From NCBI RefSeq assembly GCF_007845675.1, contig NZ_VOBR01000001.1, positions 372,001-436,000 of the forward strand: a stretch of DNA of 64,000 nucleotides. Reading direction: 5' to 3'. The notes beneath the pieces are model-generated. The model was not told the origin of the DNA, ran no database searches, and saw only the letters and a program-made list of their open reading frames with translations. The translations under genes and the position numbers were made by a program. Shown in pieces: positions 48,231 through 56,279 of the stretch. Each line of letters begins with the position of its first letter. The first letter of the stretch is position 1. This DNA is from Lentzea tibetensis. GTDB taxonomy: Bacteria; Actinomycetota; Actinomycetes; Mycobacteriales; Pseudonocardiaceae.

Positions 48231-51035
48231 ATGGCAGTGGAATTGGGTCTGCTGGGTGAGGTGACCGCGCACGTGGATGGGCGGGCGGTGGAGTTGGGGA
48301 CGCCCCGGCAGCGGTGTGTGTTGGCGGCGTTGGCGGTGGACGTCGGCCGGGTGGTACCGGCGGAACGGCTGATGCAGCGGGTGTGGGGTGCGGACACGCC
48401 GCGGCGGGGGCGGGCGACGTTGCACAGCCACATCTCGCGGCTGCGGCAAGTCCTACCGGCCGCAGACGGCGTGGAAATCGTCCTGCGCTCAGGCGGCTAC
48501 GCCTTGGTTGTGGACCAGGAGGTCCATGCGGTGGATCTGCACCGGTTTCACGACCTGTGCGCTCGCGCCCGCGGCACCGACGACGACAGGCAACGGGTTG
48601 CGTTGCTGACCGAGGCGCTGGCGTTGTGGCGCGGGGAGCCGCTGACCGGCTTGAGCGGGGAGTGGGTACATGCCGAACGCGACCGGATGCGGCAGGAAGT
48701 GCTGGCCGCCGGTCACGACCTGGTCGACGCCCGGCTGCGCGTCGGCCACGGCGAGGAGTTGGTGGCAGAACTGTCGGTGCGCACCGCCCAGTACCCGTTG
48801 GACGAGCGGGCGGCCGGGCAGTACCTGCTTGCCCTGTACCGGGCCGGGCGATCAGCGGATGCCTTGGAGCATTACCAGCGGTTACGCGAAAGGCTGGTCG
48901 AGGAACTGGGGGCCGACCCCGGTGCCCCGCTGCAGGAGCTGCACCAGCGGATCCTCGCTGCCGACCCCACGTTGTCCGCTCCACCCGGCAGCCAAGTGGT
49001 CGAGCCGGTGGTTGTCGCCCGGCAGTTGCCCGCCGCACCACCGCACTTCACCGGCCGTGATACCGACCTCGCCGCCCTGACCGCCACCCTGGACACGGCG
49101 AGACAAGGCCGAATGGTGGTGATCTCCGCGATCGCCGGCGCCGGTGGTATCGGCAAGACGTGGCTGGCGGTGCACTGGGCGCACAAACAGCGCGTTCAGT
49201 TCCCGGACGGGCAATTGTTCGTGGACCTGCGCGGCTTCAGCCCGGACAGCGAGCCGATGGCACCGACAGTGGTGGTGCGCGGGTTCCTCGACGCTCTGGG
49301 CGTGGAGCCTGGCCGGATCCCGGTCGAGCCGCAGGCGCAGGCCGGGTTGTTCCGCAGCCTGGTCGCGGACAAGCGGATGCTGATCGTGCTGGACAACGCC
49401 GCCCACGCCGAACAGGTCATGCCGCTGCTGCCGGGCGGAGACGCGTGCACGGTCGTGGTGACCAGCCGCAGAACCCTGACCGGTCTGGTTACCCGGCACG
49501 GCGCACACCACCTGACCCTCGACACGCTCAGCAGCGACGAGGCCCGCACCCTGCTGACCCAGCGGCTCGGGACAGCGCGGGTGACAGCCGAACCAGAGGC
49601 GGTAGCCCAGCTGGTCGACTTGTGCGGCGGATTCCCGCTGGCGCTGGGCATCATCGCCGGCCGCGCCCTCACTCACCCTCGAGCCCCGTTGGCTGTCTTC
49701 GCCGCGGAACTACGCGACTTGGGCTTGGGTGCATTGGAGGACGACGACCCCGCCACCGATCTTCCCACGGTGTTGTCCTGGTCCTACCGAGCATTGACCA
49801 CCGAGCAACAGGTTGTGTTCGGGCTGCTCGGCATCGCCCCCGGCCCGGACATCAGCCTGCCCGCCGCCGCCAGCCTCACCGGCCTACCCCCGGCGCTGAT
49901 CGGGAAGGTGCTGCGGGGCCTGGAAGAAGCCTCGCTGCTCGGCCGCGACGCACATGGCCGGTACACGATGCACGACCTGATCCGCCGCTACGCCACCGAC
50001 CACTCGGCCCACGACCTCACCGGTGGGCAGCGGGATGCGGCACTGCGCAGGGTGACGGACTTCTACCTGCACACCGCGTTTGCCGCCGACCGCCTCCTGG
50101 ACCCACATCGCCAGTCGATCGAACTCGCCCCTCCCTGCCAGGACTACCACCCCCGTCTGTTGGCCGACCAGGACGCCGCGACGGCGTGGCTCACGGCCGA
50201 GCACCCCAACCTGCTGGCTGCTCAACGCCTTGCCGTCGAACAGGGCATGCACACGGCTGTGTGGCAACTCGCCTGGGCTCTGGACACGTTCCACAACCGA
50301 CAGGGGCAGCCCCACAACAGACGCGCGATGTGGCGAGCCGGGCTTGCGGCCGCCGAATTCCTCGGCGACGCCACGACCTGCGTTCTGGCTCACCGTCTCC
50401 TCGGCGGCATCAGCCTCTACACCGGACAGCACGACGAGGCGGTGGAGAACCTGACCCGAGCGCTGGAGCTGGCCGAGCACATCGACGACCGTCTGGCCCA
50501 AGCCCATACCCACCACGTGATCGCCAGGGTTTGGGAGGAGCAAGAACAGGACCAAAGAGCACTGCACCATGCTGTCCGCGCCCTGCACCTGTTCCAAGGG
50601 CTGGATCAGCCGGTGTGGCACGCTATTGCGCTCAACGCGGTGGGCTGGATGCAGGCGCGGCAGGGCGACTACGAGCCCGCCCGCGCCCACTGCGAAGCCG
50701 CGCTGGACGTGGCTCGCACCCACCGCCTGCATCACGAAGTCGAAGCCGCCACGCTGGACAGCCTGGGCTACATCGCCCACCAAACCGGCCACCACACCAC
50801 GGCCTTGAGCCACTACGAGCACGCTCTCACCCTGTATCGGGATCTCAGCGAGACCTACTACGCGGCCGACACGCTGAACCACCTCGGCGACATCCACCAC
50901 GCCCTCGACCTGCACGACCAGGCGCGGTCGGCGTGGCAGGAGGCACTGGAGCTTTACCGAGCACAACAACGCGCCGACGAGGCCGACCGCGTCCAACAGC
51001 AACTCGATGCCCTCGACCACAAGCCACTGAGCTGA
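48231..51035 (+). CDS. AfsR/SARP-family regulator (winged helix-BTAD-NB-ARC-TPR)
   Basis: The protein of about 934 residues starts MAVELGLLGEVTAHVDGRAV. Its domains are an OmpR-like DNA-binding domain (about 1-95), BTAD (98-243), and NB-ARC ATPase with the P-loop GAGGIGKT at 303-310. TPR repeats fill about 690-925 (HYEHALTLYRDLSETYYAADTL...). ATG 48231 is chosen; longer in-frame starts add an unrelated basic leader. Such proteins activate secondary metabolism genes after ATP binding. No biosynthetic cluster adjoins it, so its target may be distant or the 52-62 kb island. Confidence 0.92.
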   Translation: MAVELGLLGEVTAHVDGRAVELGTPRQRCVLAALAVDVGRVVPAERLMQRVWGADTPRRGRATLHSHISRLRQVLPAADGVEIVLRSGGYALVVDQEVHAVDLHRFHDLCARARGTDDDRQRVALLTEALALWRGEPLTGLSGEWVHAERDRMRQEVLAAGHDLVDARLRVGHGEELVAELSVRTAQYPLDERAAGQYLLALYRAGRSADALEHYQRLRERLVEELGADPGAPLQELHQRILAADPTLSAPPGSQVVEPVVVARQLPAAPPHFTGRDTDLAALTATLDTARQGRMVVISAIAGAGGIGKTWLAVHWAHKQRVQFPDGQLFVDLRGFSPDSEPMAPTVVVRGFLDALGVEPGRIPVEPQAQAGLFRSLVADKRMLIVLDNAAHAEQVMPLLPGGDACTVVVTSRRTLTGLVTRHGAHHLTLDTLSSDEARTLLTQRLGTARVTAEPEAVAQLVDLCGGFPLALGIIAGRALTHPRAPLAVFAAELRDLGLGALEDDDPATDLPTVLSWSYRALTTEQQVVFGLLGIAPGPDISLPAAASLTGLPPALIGKVLRGLEEASLLGRDAHGRYTMHDLIRRYATDHSAHDLTGGQRDAALRRVTDFYLHTAFAADRLLDPHRQSIELAPPCQDYHPRLLADQDAATAWLTAEHPNLLAAQRLAVEQGMHTAVWQLAWALDTFHNRQGQPHNRRAMWRAGLAAAEFLGDATTCVLAHRLLGGISLYTGQHDEAVENLTRALELAEHIDDRLAQAHTHHVIARVWEEQEQDQRALHHAVRALHLFQGLDQPVWHAIALNAVGWMQARQGDYEPARAHCEAALDVARTHRLHHEVEAATLDSLGYIAHQTGHHTTALSHYEHALTLYRDLSETYYAADTLNHLGDIHHALDLHDQARSAWQEALELYRAQQRADEADRVQQQLDALDHKPLS

Positions 51036-51126
51036 CGTCTTCGCCTCGGTGCACGGATCGCCAACACAGCGTTGCCTCGGGGTACTAGCACCACGGCGTC
51101 TGTAGGCGACGACACCGGAGCCGACG

Positions 51127-51308
51127 TCAGGCGGTCTGATCAACCAACGTGGCGCCCTCAGCCGCCCCTTAACCGCCTCAGTGCCCTTGATCGCCGCAGC
51201 CTTCGTCTCGTAGGCCTCGCCAGTCGCAACGATCTCACCGTTCCCTGCCTTGAACCGGAAACGGAACTTCCCCTGCTTATCCCGATACACCTCGAACTTG
51301 CCAACCAC
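51127..51308 (-). pseudogene. YegP/DUF1508-family gene with a frameshift
   Basis: The GTG start at 51308 gives VGKFEVYRDKQGKFRFRFKA and GEIVATGEAYETKAAAIKG, a clear YegP domain. After GTEAVK the frame is lost at a run of four C (about 51165). In the next frame the family's usual ending GAAEGATLVDQTA and a TGA at 51129-51127 follow. One base is missing, either a real mutation or a sequencing error. It lies two bases after the kelch gene on the same strand. Confidence 0.8.
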
Positions 51309-51310
51309 TG

Positions 51311-52414
51311 CTACCGGAGATCGCGGGGTTTGAGGGACAAGGCATCTACATCCGCCAGGTATCTGGGTGTGCCGCCGACAGGACTACCGCCGCCGATCGC
51401 GAGAACCGTGCCGTTCGGTTGGACGGCGCAGTCATGTGAAACTCGCCCGACCGGCAGCAGGACATCCAGCAGCGTCCACCGGCCGGTGTGGAGATTGAAG
51501 ACCTCGGAGGTACGTCTGACCTTGACGATTTCGCCGTCCGCGTTGTGCTCGATACCGCCGACGGCGAGGACAACACGTTGGTTGCCGACCACGGTCTCGA
51601 CGACACAGGGCAGGTAACGGGACTCGCGCATCGGGTTCATAGTGCGCCAACTGTCGGACCTGGGGTCGTAGCGCTCCACCGTGGTCAGAGTCTGATTGCG
51701 TTCGTCCCGACCTCCGATGGCGTACAGATAGCCTCCCGACGCGACCAGTCTGTGCCGATCACGAGCCGTGGGCATCGGGGCGGCCGACCTCCAGACGCGT
51801 CTTCTGGGATCGTAAACGATCATCGAGTTGGCGAGTTCGTCTTCGCCGTTCGCCAGCAGGACCCCACCACCGGCCACGTAGAGCAAGCCACCCAGGGCGG
51901 CTACACCGGCCGCAGCGCGTGGCCGGGGAAGTGGCACGCCGTTCGTCCAACGACCTGACCTCGGGTGGAACACCTCCACGACGTTCACCACTGTGTTCGT
52001 CCGATCGAACCCACTGACCGCGTAGACGAGCCCTCCTACCTCGGCAGTGGCGTGGTTGGCGCGCGGAGTCGGCATGGGTGCTGCTAGATCACGCCACGTC
52101 CCGATGCCGGTCCTGCGCCGGGCTTCGACTACGTCGACCAAAGGGTCCCCGGCATCGAACCCGCCGATGGCGAGAATTTGGCCGCCCACCGTGGCCACTC
52201 CCAGGCCGACTCGGGCTCTCAGGAGAGGAGGCTGCGACGTCCACCGGGTCGGACTACCCGCATGGTCGTCCGAGGTGCCAGCCCCTCGCGCCGGCCGAGC
52301 GGCTAATATCGACGATGCGGCGAGTGCAGCGACGACGAGCACGGTCGCGAATCCCGGCGCAAGGAGTCGCCTCGTAGTGTCCGAGCTGAGAGGTCTACCT
52401 GGCCAGTTCAGCAT
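51311..52414 (-). CDS. Secreted kelch-repeat propeller protein
   Basis: The 367-residue protein has a signal or anchor segment (FATVLVVAALAASSILAARPARG) and about six kelch blades (GGQILAIGGFDAGDPLVDVVE, GGLVYAVSGFDRTNTVVNVVE, GGLLYVAGGGV, GGYLYAIGGRDERNQTLTTVE, ...). Each blade has the diglycine and spaced Tyr/Trp pattern. AAGGA lies six bases before the ATG. Probably a surface-binding protein; no enzyme residues are seen. Confidence 0.82.
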   Translation of the reverse strand: MLNWPGRPLSSDTTRRLLAPGFATVLVVAALAASSILAARPARGAGTSDDHAGSPTRWTSQPPLLRARVGLGVATVGGQILAIGGFDAGDPLVDVVEARRRTGIGTWRDLAAPMPTPRANHATAEVGGLVYAVSGFDRTNTVVNVVEVFHPRSGRWTNGVPLPRPRAAAGVAALGGLLYVAGGGVLLANGEDELANSMIVYDPRRRVWRSAAPMPTARDRHRLVASGGYLYAIGGRDERNQTLTTVERYDPRSDSWRTMNPMRESRYLPCVVETVVGNQRVVLAVGGIEHNADGEIVKVRRTSEVFNLHTGRWTLLDVLLPVGRVSHDCAVQPNGTVLAIGGGSPVGGTPRYLADVDALSLKPRDLR

Positions 52415-52984
52415 GATCCTTACTCCTCAGAAGCTGCATTGACGCACAAAATGGTGACATCGATTGACAGGCAGACAGCACAAGCCTTTCACACCGAATC
52501 AGGCCAGGCGGTGCCAACAGTCGGACAACTGCGATCGCGAGAACTGCTTCCTCAATCGCCGACGTCTAACAATTAAGTTGGCGCCACCAGGTCGCCGCCA
52601 CACTAGGGGCCTTCGACCCCTCTTGGGATATTTGTAGCTTGCAAACTCTGCGCATCGCAGATACGCGAGCATCTTCTTAGCCATGTCAAGTGGAATCATT
52701 TGCCGCTTCTGTCGCCCGCGCAGTCCTCGCCGCGCTGGCGACTGCGACGCTCACCCAGAACACTGAGATGTCGGAGCCAGCCTGGTATCCCCCGCGGGTC
52801 ACGTCGTCAGCCACTCTGCCGGGCGGGGCTGACCGTCGTCATCAGCATGACGCTGAGATGACCGTGCGCGACGCGTTGGCGTTCCGGCGGACAGCCGCCT
52901 TTACCCCGTGCTGGGCGGCGATCAGGAACTGCCACTCCCCTCACCTCGGCGATGTCACGCTCCTGCCCGGATCATCAGCCAACT
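52415..52984. other. Gene-poor stretch, lower GC
   Basis: The 570 bases between the kelch gene and the first operator repeat contain only short, Arg-rich or unsupported ORFs (66 codons on minus at 52499-52699; 98 codons on plus at 52690-52986), none with a convincing ribosome site. Base composition is visibly less GC-rich than its surroundings, consistent with a boundary of acquired DNA. Confidence 0.45.
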
Positions 52985-53006
52985 GAATACGCCTGGAGGC
53001 GAATTC
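52985..53006 (+). promoter_or_regulatory. Island inverted repeat, copy a
   Basis: Arms GAATACGCCT and AGGCGAATTC separated by GG, a nearly perfect dyad. It ends 53 bases before the ATG of the 67-residue membrane protein that precedes the first OppB-like permease. It is one of six related sites between 52.9 and 61.1 kb and the most symmetrical. Confidence 0.7.
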
Positions 53007-53059
53007 CCCTGTCGGCACACCGAGCGGAGGCTCATCGTGTCGAAAGGGAGTTGAGCGTC

Positions 53060-53263
53060 ATGGCAACGATCACGCAGTCGAAGTCCGTGCAGTTCTACCA
53101 ATTCCTCGTGGCGGTGCTCGGAGTCGCGCTCGCTGCCGCGACCGCGATGGCGATCTACTTCGCCGTCCAGCGCACGACCGAGGTGGTTCCGCAGGACGAC
53201 CACGTCACCGTCGCACCAGCGAGTCCGGGGCCGAACTGCTCCCGGCCACTCGTTCCGTGCTGA
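53060..53263 (+). CDS. Small single-helix membrane protein before the OppB-like permease
   Basis: The 67-residue protein starts at ATG 53060 after AAGGGAG. It has one transmembrane helix (QFLVAVLGVALAAATAMAIYFAV) and a C-terminal outer tail with two Cys (PNCSRPLVPC). It ends seven bases before the permease start, so the two are co-translated under inverted repeat a. No family recognised; an accessory subunit is possible. Confidence 0.65.
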   Translation: MATITQSKSVQFYQFLVAVLGVALAAATAMAIYFAVQRTTEVVPQDDHVTVAPASPGPNCSRPLVPC

Positions 53264-53270
53264 CCACGTC

Positions 53271-54269
53271 GTGGTCGCGTATCTGATCCGTCGTCTGTTG
53301 CTGGCCGTCGGCACGTTGCTGGTCGGCAGTTTCCTGTCGTTCCTGCTGGTCGCCTCCGCGGGCAACCCACTCGCCGAACTGCGCCTGCGGCCGGGAGCTA
53401 CCGAGGCGCAGATTCGTGCCCTGGAGGCCGAACTCGGCGCGGACGGGCCGGTCGTCACGCGGTACTGGACGTGGCTGACTGGCTTCGTCCGAGGCGACTG
53501 GGGCCGGAGCATCGCACTGACCCAGGCGCGGGCCGAGGTCTACCCTGCGGTGATGGAAGCGGTGTCCATCACCGCTCGCCTCGTCGCCGGCGCGGTGGTC
53601 CTGGCGCTCCTGCTGGGCGTGCTGGTGGGCGTGCTGCAAGCGGTCGCCCAGTACTCGATCTTCGACTACGTCGCGACCGGGCTCGCATACATGATGTTCT
53701 CGATACCGCTCTTCTGCGTCACAGTGGTGGTCAAGACCTACGGGATCAAGGTCAACGACCTGCTCGAGTTCGTCGGCATGGGCCGATGGATCACTACGGC
53801 GGGTTCACCGAACACCGGATTCACCGGGACCGCGGTGGACATGGTCTACAAGTACACCGGCACGCTCCTGCTGCCGACTGTCAGCCTCGTGCTGATCAGC
53901 TTCGCGGGGTACAGCCGGTTCCAGCGCGCGTCCATGCTAGAGGTGCTGAACTCCGACTACGTGCGCACCGCCAAGGCGAAGGGGATCTCCCAGTCGAGGG
54001 TCGTCGTGCGGCACGCGCTGCGCAACGCGCTGATCCCCGTGTTCACGATGTTCTCGATGGACTTCAGCGGGTTCCTCGGTGGAGCGATCATCGTCGAGAC
54101 CGTGTTCGGTTGGCCGGGTATGGGCAACCTGCTGGTGAACTCGGTGCGGCAGTACGACCCGCACATGCTCATGGGCTGGCTGATGGTGACAGCGACCATG
54201 GTCGTGCTGTGCAACCTGGCGGCGGACCTGCTCTACGCCGTGCTCGATCCAAGGATCCGCGTCACCTAG
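53271..54269 (+). CDS. Orphan OppB/DppB-like ABC permease, copy 1
   Basis: The 332-residue protein has the DppB start VAYLIRRLLLAVGTLLVG and the loop NPLAELRLRPGATEAQI. The EAA-type segment is SDYVRTAKAKGISQSRVVVRHALRNALIP, and VFGWPGMGNLLVNSVRQYDP lies near the end. No partner permease, ATPase or binding protein is nearby. A closely similar permease of equal length is at 61749-62747. Its stop overlaps the convergent regulator remnant through a shared CTAG. Confidence 0.88.
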   Translation: MVAYLIRRLLLAVGTLLVGSFLSFLLVASAGNPLAELRLRPGATEAQIRALEAELGADGPVVTRYWTWLTGFVRGDWGRSIALTQARAEVYPAVMEAVSITARLVAGAVVLALLLGVLVGVLQAVAQYSIFDYVATGLAYMMFSIPLFCVTVVVKTYGIKVNDLLEFVGMGRWITTAGSPNTGFTGTAVDMVYKYTGTLLLPTVSLVLISFAGYSRFQRASMLEVLNSDYVRTAKAKGISQSRVVVRHALRNALIPVFTMFSMDFSGFLGGAIIVETVFGWPGMGNLLVNSVRQYDPHMLMGWLMVTATMVVLCNLAADLLYAVLDPRIRVT

Positions 54270-54478
54270 TGCGGCGCGACCACGCTCAGGTGGGACAGGA
54301 CAATCGCTGCGACCTCGGCCCGCGTACGCACGCCCGTGCGGTCGAAGATGTGTTCCATGTGCTTGCGGACGGTGCTGACCGAGATGAACAGCTCACGCGC
54401 GATGTCCGCGTTGCCGCGCCCCTGGGCCGCCAGCGTGAGCACTTCCAACTCGCGGCCGCTCAACCGAGGAACGGGCTA
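54266..54478 (-). pseudogene. Remnant of a LuxR-type regulator, DNA-binding domain only (module copy 1)
   Basis: Only the C-terminal 70 residues are left: VPRLSGRELEVLTLAAQGRG, NADIARELFISVSTVRKHME and HIFDRTGVRTRAEVAAIVLS to a TAG at 54266-54268. The sequence closely matches the intact regulator at 54591, but the N-terminal ligand or sensor part is gone upstream of about 54478. Its stop shares CTAG with the permease stop. Confidence 0.75.
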
Positions 54479-54590
54479 CCTGCACCGCTGTGGTGGTCAC
54501 GGTTCTAGTAGTACGTGCACGGTAGGAAATCCTCCCCACCAACCAGTACCCATCGAACAGTCCGCCCTCGATCCCAGGGGGCAGGATCGT

Positions 54591-55358
54591 CTAGTGAGGG
54601 TCGATCACGCTCAGGTGCGGCAGAACGAGCGCCGCGGCTTCGGCCCGCGTGCGCACACCTGTGCGGTCGAAGATGTGCTCCAGGTGTTTGCGCACGGTGC
54701 TCACAGCCACGAAGAGCTCCTGGGCGATGGCCGCATTGCTGCGCCCAGACGCCGCGAGACGCAGCACATCCAGCTCGCGGCGGCTCAGTTGCGGGACGTT
54801 TCGCCGGCGCCGTTGAGTGTCGAGGTAGACCTCGTAGAGGTGCGGCCTCAGAAGCTGGACGAGCAGCCGTTCCCGTTCTCCGAAGTCACTTCCGTCGTCA
54901 CGCCAGAGTTTCACGAACCGGCTGCATCCTGGTGCGGCGGGCAACGCGGCTTTCATGCCGTGCTTCGCCCCCTCGATGGAGTACAGCTCCGTCCATATCG
55001 GAGTCGCGTGCAGCTCGGACGTCGTGTAGAAGTCCGACCATTTGACCACGGCGCTGAGGCTGCCGCCGTTGTTGTGGAAGTCGCATGGCAGGAAACCCCG
55101 TGATAGCTCCCAAGAAGGATCGTCCGCGTCGTCGAAGTCGACTCCGTAGAAGCGGTCACCGTCGGCCGCGCCTTGGAACGTCAACGTGTTCGGTCGTCGA
55201 AGGTCCAGATCGCAGAAGTTGACCGCATCGCACCCGATCAGGTCGCGGAGCCCGTCCAGTACCGCCCAAGGCACCCCAGCCGTCGGCTCGTCATTGCGGC
55301 CCGCGTCGATGATCTCCATCAGGGCGCGAAGATCCTTCTCCGTCAGGGAATCAGCCAT
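54591..55358 (-). CDS. LuxR-type regulator with novel N-terminal domain (module copy 2)
   Basis: The 255-residue protein has an N-terminal domain of about 180 residues (MADSLTEKDLRALMEIIDAG; GVPWAVLDGLRDLIGCDAVN; VVKWSDFYTTSELHATPIW) and the LuxR helix-turn-helix (QLSRRELDVLRLAASGRSNA...VSTVRKHLEHIFDRTGVRTR). No receiver or autoinducer-binding signature is recognised; size and layout fit a LuxR solo. Its ATG lies within a 46-codon ORF that starts upstream, so it may be translationally coupled. A short trace of a permease 3' end (CTCGATCC...) faces its stop. Confidence 0.85.
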   Translation of the reverse strand: MADSLTEKDLRALMEIIDAGRNDEPTAGVPWAVLDGLRDLIGCDAVNFCDLDLRRPNTLTFQGAADGDRFYGVDFDDADDPSWELSRGFLPCDFHNNGGSLSAVVKWSDFYTTSELHATPIWTELYSIEGAKHGMKAALPAAPGCSRFVKLWRDDGSDFGERERLLVQLLRPHLYEVYLDTQRRRRNVPQLSRRELDVLRLAASGRSNAAIAQELFVAVSTVRKHLEHIFDRTGVRTRAEAAALVLPHLSVIDPH

Positions 55359-55483
55359 CGTGCTTCACCGTCGGTCCACCACTGCGGATCGCCGCACTCG
55401 AGTGCGGTACAACTACATGTGAGGGAGTCCTGCCAAGGCAGCCGGTACGGGTCGTTGCGTTGGTGGACGTTCTGATCCAGCAC
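55343..55483 (-). CDS. 46-residue Cys/Trp-rich ORF overlapping the regulator start
   Basis: GTG 55483 is nine bases from GGAGG and opens VLDQNVHQRNDPYRLPWQDS. The C-terminal half holds three closely spaced Cys (TCSCTALEC) and four Trp in all, ending ARWLIP. Its TGA lies 13 bases inside the regulator gene, suggesting translational coupling. It could be a leader, a signal peptide precursor or a RiPP-like precursor. No export or maturation gene is beside it, so any function is speculative. Confidence 0.45.
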   Translation of the reverse strand: MLDQNVHQRNDPYRLPWQDSLTCSCTALECGDPQWWTDGEARWLIP

Positions 55484-55693
55484 GTGTCTTCGCCTCCCTC
55501 CGCCTCTCGGTGTTGAACCGACGTGCGAGGCGAATCGAACTCCGTGAAGTCGACCGCAGCGCGACTGATGGCTTCGCGTCGTTCGGCTCTTGACTCCTTC
55601 CTCTACGAACGTCACGAGAGAGGGTGAGGGGCCCTGTGGGCGGTGTGGGCCATCGGCAACTCTCCTGACGTTACGCCGCAGCGCACCAGACAG

Positions 55694-55714
55694 GAATACG
55701 CCTAGAAGCGAACG
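55694..55714 (+). promoter_or_regulatory. Island inverted repeat, copy b
   Basis: GAATACGCCT followed by AG and AAGCGAACG: the left arm is perfect, the right arm has one internal change and a diverged end. A 26-bp perfect palindrome begins three bases later. It stands upstream of the small secreted ORF at 55840 on the plus strand. Confidence 0.6.
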
Positions 55715-55716
55715 TC

Positions 55717-55742
55717 GGAGCAACACTCGCGAGTGTTGCTCC
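55717..55742. repeat. Perfect 26-bp palindrome next to repeat b
   Basis: GGAGCAACACTCG is followed directly by its reverse complement. A related shorter dyad (GAACAAC...GTTGTTC, 59912-59934) occurs downstream of repeat e, so the pair of elements recurs. It may be a second protein-binding site or a hairpin in the leader RNA. Confidence 0.6.
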
Positions 55743-55839
55743 GGAAGAACATCTGGGCAAGGCCAACGTGACTCTATGGCCGTGGTGGTCACGCTTCGCC
55801 GCCAGGACCGATCCATGAAGCAGTATGATCCGGCGAAAT

Positions 55840-56097
55840 TCCATGGGAAACAGGAAAACGGTCCGCCTCGCGGCGATCGCCGCAGTTGCCGTTCTGACGC
55901 GACCCGTCATTCCTACCTACACCGTCCACAATGCACTCGGCGACCACGAGACCGCCTCGCGCCTCAGCCCTTCGCAATCAGGGGATCCCATGGCACACAA
56001 CGCCCAACGACCACTACTCGACCTGTCAAGCGCAGATGGCAGCCCTGCACCACTGTCATCTGCGAGCGATGCGAGAGCGTTAAGCGCCATGGTGTGA
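55840..56097 (+). CDS. Small secreted ORF with operator and terminator, unknown
   Basis: The ORF of 85 residues starts MGNRKTVRLAAIAAVAVL, a basic and then hydrophobic signal-like segment. It continues with a polar Ser/Ala/Pro-rich part without a fold I recognise. Repeat b and the palindrome lie upstream, and a strong stem-loop starts 14 bases after the stop, so a transcription unit is likely. The short, plain mature part suggests it may be a decayed relative of the secreted protein at 59182. Confidence 0.4.
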   Translation, partial: SMGNRKTVRLAAIAAVAVLTRPVIPTYTVHNALGDHETASRLSPSQSGDPMAHNAQRPLLDLSSADGSPAPLSSASDARALSAMV

Positions 56098-56110
56098 GCC
56101 CAAGGTAGTT

Positions 56111-56138
56111 CGACGGTGCGCGCATGGGCGCACCGTCG
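56111..56138 (+). terminator. Stem-loop terminator after the small secreted ORF
   Basis: CGACGGTGCGC (56111-56121) pairs with GCGCACCGTCG (56128-56138) around a 6-base loop, 14 bases after the stop at 56097. No T-run follows, as is common in actinomycetes. Confidence 0.6.
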
Positions 56139-56279
56139 CAGTGTCTACCTCTGGCCACAGCAACACGTGGTGCCGGTGACCACTAGCGCCCATATCGGCG
56201 TCAAGTATCTCGCCATGGCCTGCCGCGAACGCCGTGCTCGCGTGAACAAGTCGGTGCTTCCCAAACTGAGGTGAGCTTG

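Noticed and set aside
52499-52699. 66-codon Arg-rich minus-strand ORF
   Set aside because: No ribosome site and composition unlike a folded protein, in a gene-poor stretch.
54510-54594. Full permease remnant facing regulator copy 2
   Set aside because: Only a CTCGATCC-AGG and terminal CTAG similarity remains, one base out of frame. It is mentioned as a weak trace in the module finding but not annotated as a feature.
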